A stretch of DNA of 43,496 nt, taken from contig CAYPCH010000013.1 of assembly GCA_964409165.1 (NCBI GenBank), positions 1 to 43,496 of the forward strand, given 5' to 3'. A model generated the notes under the pieces. It had not been told where the DNA came from. It saw only the letters and a program-made list of their open reading frames with translations, and made no database searches. This document shows positions 38,811-43,496 of this stretch, in pieces. Within the stretch, counting starts at the first letter, position 1. Every line of letters begins with the position of its first letter. A program made the position numbers and the translations under genes. This DNA comes from CAYPCH01 sp964409165. GTDB lineage: Bacteria > Bacillota > Clostridia > Acetivibrionales > Acetivibrionaceae.

Positions 38811-41273
38811 ATGAAGAGGTCGTATGTAATAAGATTTATACTTGTGTTTGTAATTTTATTTGGCATGATGGAATTCAGTTTTTTTTCTGCAGCAAATACG
38901 GATATTGTAATAACAGGATTTACTCAAGGGAAAGACAAGGTAAAACAGGGTGATGAATTTATCTTCACGATGGCCTATGGAAAATATACCGATTCGGATA
39001 TAACAGACTTATATTTAACTGTAGATACAACAAACTCAGCGTTTTACATAGCAAGTAATGAGAAACAGGTGAAAAAGCTGGAGGAACCTCCAAAGTCATC
39101 TAAAATCAATGAGGAACCTCCAAAATCAGCTAAAATCAATCTTGTCTATAAAGGCACTGGAAACCAGCTGACACTTATATTCACCTACAAAAAGGGAGCT
39201 AGCGAGGAAATCCATGAAATCACACAGACAGTATACTTGGACACTTATGTAAAGAAGGAAAGCAGTGGTTCTAATTCATACACAGATACAAAAACACTGA
39301 GCCCCAATCTTACAATTACCGGGGATACGAAGAAACCAAAAGGGGAAGCAGGTAAAAATATGACCATTGAGCTTCCCATTAAAAATATAGGTTCATATAG
39401 CGCTAATAATGTTGTTGTCAGTATTGAATCCGGTTCAGGTGATTTCCCATTTACCACAAACCAGATCAGCCTGTCAAAAACGATAGACAGTATTGACAGC
39501 AATGATACTGAAACAGTAAGCTTCAGCTTGTTTGTAAAACCGTATATAAAAGCGGATACATATAATCTTAAGGTAAACATGCAGTACTCCAACACTCATG
39601 GCGATTTGTACACTTCCAGCGAAAATGTATTTGTGGAATTGCTGAATAATAACAAAAAACCATCGCTTGTTTTAAAATCGGCGAAACTGCTTCCCGAGCT
39701 TCCGGTTCCAGGAGAAAAATTCAATATATTTCTTGAACTTGAGAACCGCGGAACGCTTGAAGCCGAAGATGTAAAAATTTCAATAAAGGGATTCAAGGAT
39801 GACGGTATTATTCCAGGATTGACAGGTAATACATTCATAAACTCAATTAAGGGCGGAGAGAGCGGAAAAGTCAGCTATCTGTTTACAGTTTCAAAGGATA
39901 TTAATTTAGAGAGCTATCCTATAGAAATTGAGCTTATGTACACCGATGCACTGAACAATGAATATAAGGATGACAGCACATATTATATACCTATAAAAGG
40001 CAAAGGCTCCTCTAAGGCTTCAATAAAAATTGATAACATTAATGCACCGATTAAAGATGTGTATCCTGATGGGAATTTCAAAATAAGTTTTGATCTTCAA
40101 AACAATGGCAGCGCGAAGGCTTCTGATGTGAAAGTTTGGCTGACCTCCGATAAGGAGATAATATGCAAATCACTCAATACGGTAATTATTGATTCCCTTG
40201 AGGCAGGAGGCAAGCATCATCTAGAATTTGATATGTCTGTTGCATCGGATGCAATTACACGAAATTATCCTGTAGCTCTGAATATTGAGTACAAGGAATA
40301 TGAAAACAGTCAGGAAAAGCAAACTGTAATACAGTATGTAGGAGTTCCGGTTGAGGGTAAAGACAGTGAAGATACCGGTAAGTCTGTACCCAAAATAATA
40401 ATTGACAGATACGGCTTATCTACCTCTGAAGTAGTTGCAGGTGGGAGCTTTGATGTCAACCTTAGTTTTTATAATACCCATAAAAATATTGCTACTAGCA
40501 ATATAAAAGTATCTTTTTCTGCGGAAGAAGGCGTCTTTTTGCCGGCAGCAAACTCGTACAATTCGGTTTACTTAGAGGAAATAGGGGCAAAGACACGGAT
40601 TGACAAAACATTGTCATTTGTTGCTAAGTTTGATGCTCCGTCGAAGATTTATCTTCTGAATATAGATATGGAATATGAGGATGATAAAGGCAATGCATAT
40701 ACGGCAAAAGAAGCGTTGAGCATTCCTGTGGTTCAGGCACACAGACTTGTAACCGGAGAACTGAATGTTCCCACGGAGACTTTTGCAGGTCAGCCCATTC
40801 CTGTCATGCTAGAGTTTTATAACATGGGAAAATCAACGCTTAACAACCTGATGGTGAAGTATGAAGGGGACATGGACGCACAGAATTCAAATTACTTTGT
40901 AGGTAATTTTGAACCGGGAAGAAACGATTATTTTGAAGTAACAGTTATACCTTTAGTGGAGGGTGAGTCAAAGGGGAGCATTGTTTTCAGCTTTGAAGAT
41001 TCAACTGGGAAAGCCATTGAGGAAAGGGAAGAATTCAGTGTAAATGTTATGCCTATGATGGGTGAAGATATGATGTTTCCAGGCATGGAAGGAATGATGG
41101 ACCAGGGATATGAAATGCCGTCGAATATGAACGGTGCAGTGGGTATGAACCTGATATTGATTGTAGTTGTAATACTGGTAGTTGTTTTACTTGCTATCGG
41201 ACTGATAGTGTTTATAGTAATCAAAAAAAGACGTGCAGCGAAAGCGGGTAAGGATTTATATGAGAATTATTGA
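38811..41273 (+). CDS. Large extracytoplasmic CARDB/NEW3-type surface protein with C-terminal TM
   Basis: An 820-residue protein from the ATG at 38811 (RBS GGGGG). Signal peptide about 1-29. The mature part is about five immunoglobulin-like units of CARDB/NEW3 (COG1361) type with the repeated pattern 'xxPKPGExFxxxLxLxNxGxxxAxxVxV' (for example LPVPGEKFNIFLELENRGTLEAEDVKISI, then VYPDGNFKISFDLQNNGSAKASDVKVWL). A Met-rich segment (about 755-775) comes before a C-terminal TM helix (about 785-807) and a KKRRAAK tail inside. It carries a duplicated EEPPKSSKIN decapeptide near residue 91. Placed between ATPase and permease genes, it is the likely external part of the transporter. Confidence 0.85.
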   Translation: MKRSYVIRFILVFVILFGMMEFSFFSAANTDIVITGFTQGKDKVKQGDEFIFTMAYGKYTDSDITDLYLTVDTTNSAFYIASNEKQVKKLEEPPKSSKINEEPPKSAKINLVYKGTGNQLTLIFTYKKGASEEIHEITQTVYLDTYVKKESSGSNSYTDTKTLSPNLTITGDTKKPKGEAGKNMTIELPIKNIGSYSANNVVVSIESGSGDFPFTTNQISLSKTIDSIDSNDTETVSFSLFVKPYIKADTYNLKVNMQYSNTHGDLYTSSENVFVELLNNNKKPSLVLKSAKLLPELPVPGEKFNIFLELENRGTLEAEDVKISIKGFKDDGIIPGLTGNTFINSIKGGESGKVSYLFTVSKDINLESYPIEIELMYTDALNNEYKDDSTYYIPIKGKGSSKASIKIDNINAPIKDVYPDGNFKISFDLQNNGSAKASDVKVWLTSDKEIICKSLNTVIIDSLEAGGKHHLEFDMSVASDAITRNYPVALNIEYKEYENSQEKQTVIQYVGVPVEGKDSEDTGKSVPKIIIDRYGLSTSEVVAGGSFDVNLSFYNTHKNIATSNIKVSFSAEEGVFLPAANSYNSVYLEEIGAKTRIDKTLSFVAKFDAPSKIYLLNIDMEYEDDKGNAYTAKEALSIPVVQAHRLVTGELNVPTETFAGQPIPVMLEFYNMGKSTLNNLMVKYEGDMDAQNSNYFVGNFEPGRNDYFEVTVIPLVEGESKGSIVFSFEDSTGKAIEEREEFSVNVMPMMGEDMMFPGMEGMMDQGYEMPSNMNGAVGMNLILIVVVILVVVLLAIGLIVFIVIKKRRAAKAGKDLYENY

Positions 41274-42639
41274 TTTGTTGGGAATGTGCTTAAGAAACCT
41301 ATTCAAAAGAAAAATCAGAACCTTTCTAACACTTTTAGGGGTGCTGATAGGCACTACATCAATTACTGTAATGATGTCCATCGGTGTCGGCATGGATGAA
41401 AGTTTCAAGCTTCAGTTAAGCCGAATGGGAAGTATCAATACTATAACTGTCGACCCGTATTATATGCCACCTATGGAAGGCAACAGCATGGTTATGTTCA
41501 GTTCCTCGGCTGAAAGAACTCTGGATGATGAGGCAGTCAGGAATATAACGGCAATTAAAGGAGTTGAAGCAGTATCACCTGAGATGAGGGCTTATTTGAA
41601 AGTTGCTGCCGGAAGGAATATTGCCGGTGTTGACATGATAGGAATAGATCCTGAAAAAATGGAATTGTTCGATTATGACATTCAGGAGGGAAGGCTCCTA
41701 ACTTCAGAGGATAAAGGCGGGATTATATTTGGAAGCAGAGCTTCCCAGATGTTTTATAATCCCAGAGAAATGGGTGGTAGGGGCGGATATTATGTAGTTA
41801 TGCCTTCTGATGAGTCTTCAATAAATTTATTGCAGGAAAAGCTGATTATGACCTTTGACATGTCTTATGGGGAGAGAATGCCCATGTCTTTCTCAGAACA
41901 AAACCCTCGTCAATACAAGACCTACAAGGCAGAAGGAGTAGGTATATTAAGAGAGAGCGGCGAGAGAGATTATTCCGCTTTTATGAATATCAACTACTTG
42001 AAGAAGATGATACAGGATAATGAGCGGGTGGAAAGGTCTATGGGCGGAGGCAGACAGAGCAGTAAAAGGGGTTATGACAGAATTTTAGTCAAGGTAAAGA
42101 ACATAAATGATATAGAAGACATACAAAAAAAGATCAATGAGTTGGGATATGGGGCTTACAGCCTTGCAGACATTAGAAAACAAATGCAGAAGAGTCTGGG
42201 GATAGTGCAGGCTGTATTAGGAGCAATAGGTGCGGTGTCACTCTTGGTAGCAGCGCTTGGTATTACAAATACTATGTATATGTCCATATATGAGCGTACA
42301 AGAGAGATAGGAATCATCAAGGTTTTGGGATGCTATTTGAGTGATGTCAGGAAAATATTCCTTACAGAGGCAGGTTTAATAGGATTTTTCGGAGGTGTAC
42401 TAGGTATGTTGTTGAGCTTTGGTATTTCATTTGTTATAAATGTTATATCCTCGGGATTTATGAATTCTATGATAGATCCGATGAGTGCAGAGAGTAAAGT
42501 GCCTGGTATTTCTATTATTCCAGCCTGGCTTGCATTGTTTGCGATTTTATTTGCAGTGATGATAGGGCTTATTTCTGGATATTTTCCGTCAAGAAGGGCA
42601 ATGAAATTAAGTGCCTTAGAAGCTATAAGAACAGAATAG
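41260..42639 (+). CDS. FtsX/MacB-like ABC transporter permease
   Basis: A 459-residue protein. The ATG at 41260 lies inside the end of the previous gene (14-base overlap; RBS GGTAAGGA). An N-terminal TM (about 18-42, RTFLTLLGVLIGTTSITVMMSI) is followed by a large extracytoplasmic MacB-PCD domain (about 45-305) and three C-terminal TM helices forming the FtsX domain (LGAIGAVSLLVAALGITNTMYMSIYERTREIGIIKVLG). It partners with the ATPase of 38096. Its overlap with the surface protein gene suggests equal production. Such complexes export lipids, peptides or transmit force; the substrate is not visible here. Confidence 0.93.
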   Translation: MRIIDLLGMCLRNLFKRKIRTFLTLLGVLIGTTSITVMMSIGVGMDESFKLQLSRMGSINTITVDPYYMPPMEGNSMVMFSSSAERTLDDEAVRNITAIKGVEAVSPEMRAYLKVAAGRNIAGVDMIGIDPEKMELFDYDIQEGRLLTSEDKGGIIFGSRASQMFYNPREMGGRGGYYVVMPSDESSINLLQEKLIMTFDMSYGERMPMSFSEQNPRQYKTYKAEGVGILRESGERDYSAFMNINYLKKMIQDNERVERSMGGGRQSSKRGYDRILVKVKNINDIEDIQKKINELGYGAYSLADIRKQMQKSLGIVQAVLGAIGAVSLLVAALGITNTMYMSIYERTREIGIIKVLGCYLSDVRKIFLTEAGLIGFFGGVLGMLLSFGISFVINVISSGFMNSMIDPMSAESKVPGISIIPAWLALFAILFAVMIGLISGYFPSRRAMKLSALEAIRTE

Positions 42640-42838
42640 ACGCAATAGTTTTATTAAAAAGTTACATGAATACGTTAAATACACCTTGTAAGATTACTGC
42701 AAATAAGATAAAATATTCTTTGGTTCTTGCCAAAATTTATACAGAATATCATATTTGTAACACCACTTTCTATATATTAATGTATGGCTTTCCATAACTA
42801 CATATTGGTGAGAGTGAGTTGAAAAGGAGGGATATCAA

Positions 42839-43345
42839 ATGAAGAATTGTCCACAATGTAATTCCTTAAATGATGATTTAAGTACAGTATGCAGTAGTTG
42901 CGGTTCTGACCTCAATGATGCTAATGTGTCGAATTCTGGAACAAGTAATCAATTTGAAATGGATAACGGTTCCAGTTCCGGTGACCAATTTGGTATGGGT
43001 AATTCGCCAAGTATGAGAGGTGTATCTGCAAAAACCAATGGGCTTGCGATAGCTTCAATGGTTCTTGGTATTGTTTCTGTAGTATTGTCATGTTGTTGCG
43101 GAATTGTTGCTATTATATGCGGGGTTTTGGGAATAATAATGGGTATAATCGGCAGAAATAAAATAAAGGCTTCCGGAGGTCTTGAAAAGGGAAACGGTAT
43201 GGCAATGGCAGGGATTATACTTGGAGCAATCGGAGCATCAATTTCTGTTGTAGGGCTGATTTTAATTCGCAGCGGTGTTATAGATTGGGATATGTTAGTA
43301 GAAGAGTTAATGAAGCAAAACCAGCAAAACCTGGATCTGCAATAA
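42839..43345 (+). CDS. Zinc-ribbon plus DUF4190 membrane protein
   Basis: A 168-residue protein. AAAAGGAGGG is its RBS. The N-terminus has a zinc ribbon (CPQC, then CSSCG, 13 residues apart), a Ser/Gly/Asn-rich linker to residue 60, then two TM helices of the DUF4190 type (LAIASMVLGIVSVVLSCCCGIVAIICGVLGIIMGIIGRNKI, AMAGIILGAIGASISVVGLILI). Short polar C-terminus. Zinc-ribbon/DUF4190 proteins are common in Firmicutes with no known function. It lies 200 bases after the permease; that spacer holds no clear gene. Confidence 0.85.
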   Translation: MKNCPQCNSLNDDLSTVCSSCGSDLNDANVSNSGTSNQFEMDNGSSSGDQFGMGNSPSMRGVSAKTNGLAIASMVLGIVSVVLSCCCGIVAIICGVLGIIMGIIGRNKIKASGGLEKGNGMAMAGIILGAIGASISVVGLILIRSGVIDWDMLVEELMKQNQQNLDLQ

Positions 43346-43496
43346 ATTTCTCTATATAGAAAATATGAAAATATATGAGGAGTTTGCTAAAGCAGAATTA
43401 GGTTATTAAAACTTGAATGACTATATGAACTTTTATGTGCTTTTAGCTTATGATAAAGCGAAGCGATTTAAAAAGAAAATCAATTCCATAGTATTA

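Overview
The window looks like a piece of a low-GC, spore-forming, anaerobic, cellulolytic Firmicute of the Acetivibrio (Clostridium) thermocellus group. The main evidence is a secreted GH10 xylanase (10535-12169) with a CBM6, a Thr/Pro linker and a C-terminal type I dockerin with the Ser-Thr recognition pair in both repeats. A SleB-type germination hydrolase, a GerMN lipoprotein and strong AGGAGG ribosome binding sites agree with this. The assembly has one 100-N gap (28585-28684). No rRNA, tRNA or CRISPR array was recognised.

Layout. 1-630 is a decayed edge with the C-terminal remnant of a DNA cytosine-5 methyltransferase. 630-2865 holds a hypothetical protein, RidA and a rubredoxin-reductase-like flavoprotein. 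3229-4587 is an unusual membrane protein with two Cache sensor domains and no output domain. 4952-9081 is a BlaI/M56 regulatory module, with paired operators at its promoter and a DUF4846 protein. 9179-10114 is a PfkB sugar kinase. 10115-10534 carries a telomere-like hexamer array ahead of the xylanase. 12319-15445 is a TPP-riboswitch-controlled thiamine/pyrimidine ABC transport operon. 15595-22179 holds a D,D-carboxypeptidase, a REC-GGDEF diguanylate cyclase, Tex, a membrane protein and SleB. 22319-24077 is a minus-strand set of four small proteins of unknown function.

24333-28206 is a thiol-redox operon: CcdA, a TlpA-like lipoprotein, a thioredoxin-thioredoxin reductase fusion, a second TrxR-like flavoprotein with a degenerate pyridine-nucleotide site, and a CPYC glutaredoxin. 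After the gap come a YkuK-like protein and a CoA-disulfide-reductase/rhodanese/TusA/DsrE polyprotein gene interrupted by one in-frame TAG, then an ArsR-type regulator and DeoC. These suggest a sulfur/persulfide and low-potential thiol theme. 33444-42639 is an envelope block: a GerMN lipoprotein, an ECF sigma and zinc anti-sigma pair, a TM2-like protein, a DUF4097 beta-solenoid protein, and a MacB-like ABC transporter whose middle gene encodes a large surface protein with a membrane anchor.

Between genes there are several non-coding repeat families. One is a roughly 134-bp MITE-like palindrome, with 14-bp terminal inverted repeats and 7-bp target duplications, in two full copies and one remnant. 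A second is a dispersed hairpin element (about seven copies) placed mostly upstream of genes. A third is a 70-bp two-copy hairpin element. There is also a repeat that flanks the assembly gap, and a perfect 26-bp inverted repeat before the sigma factor.
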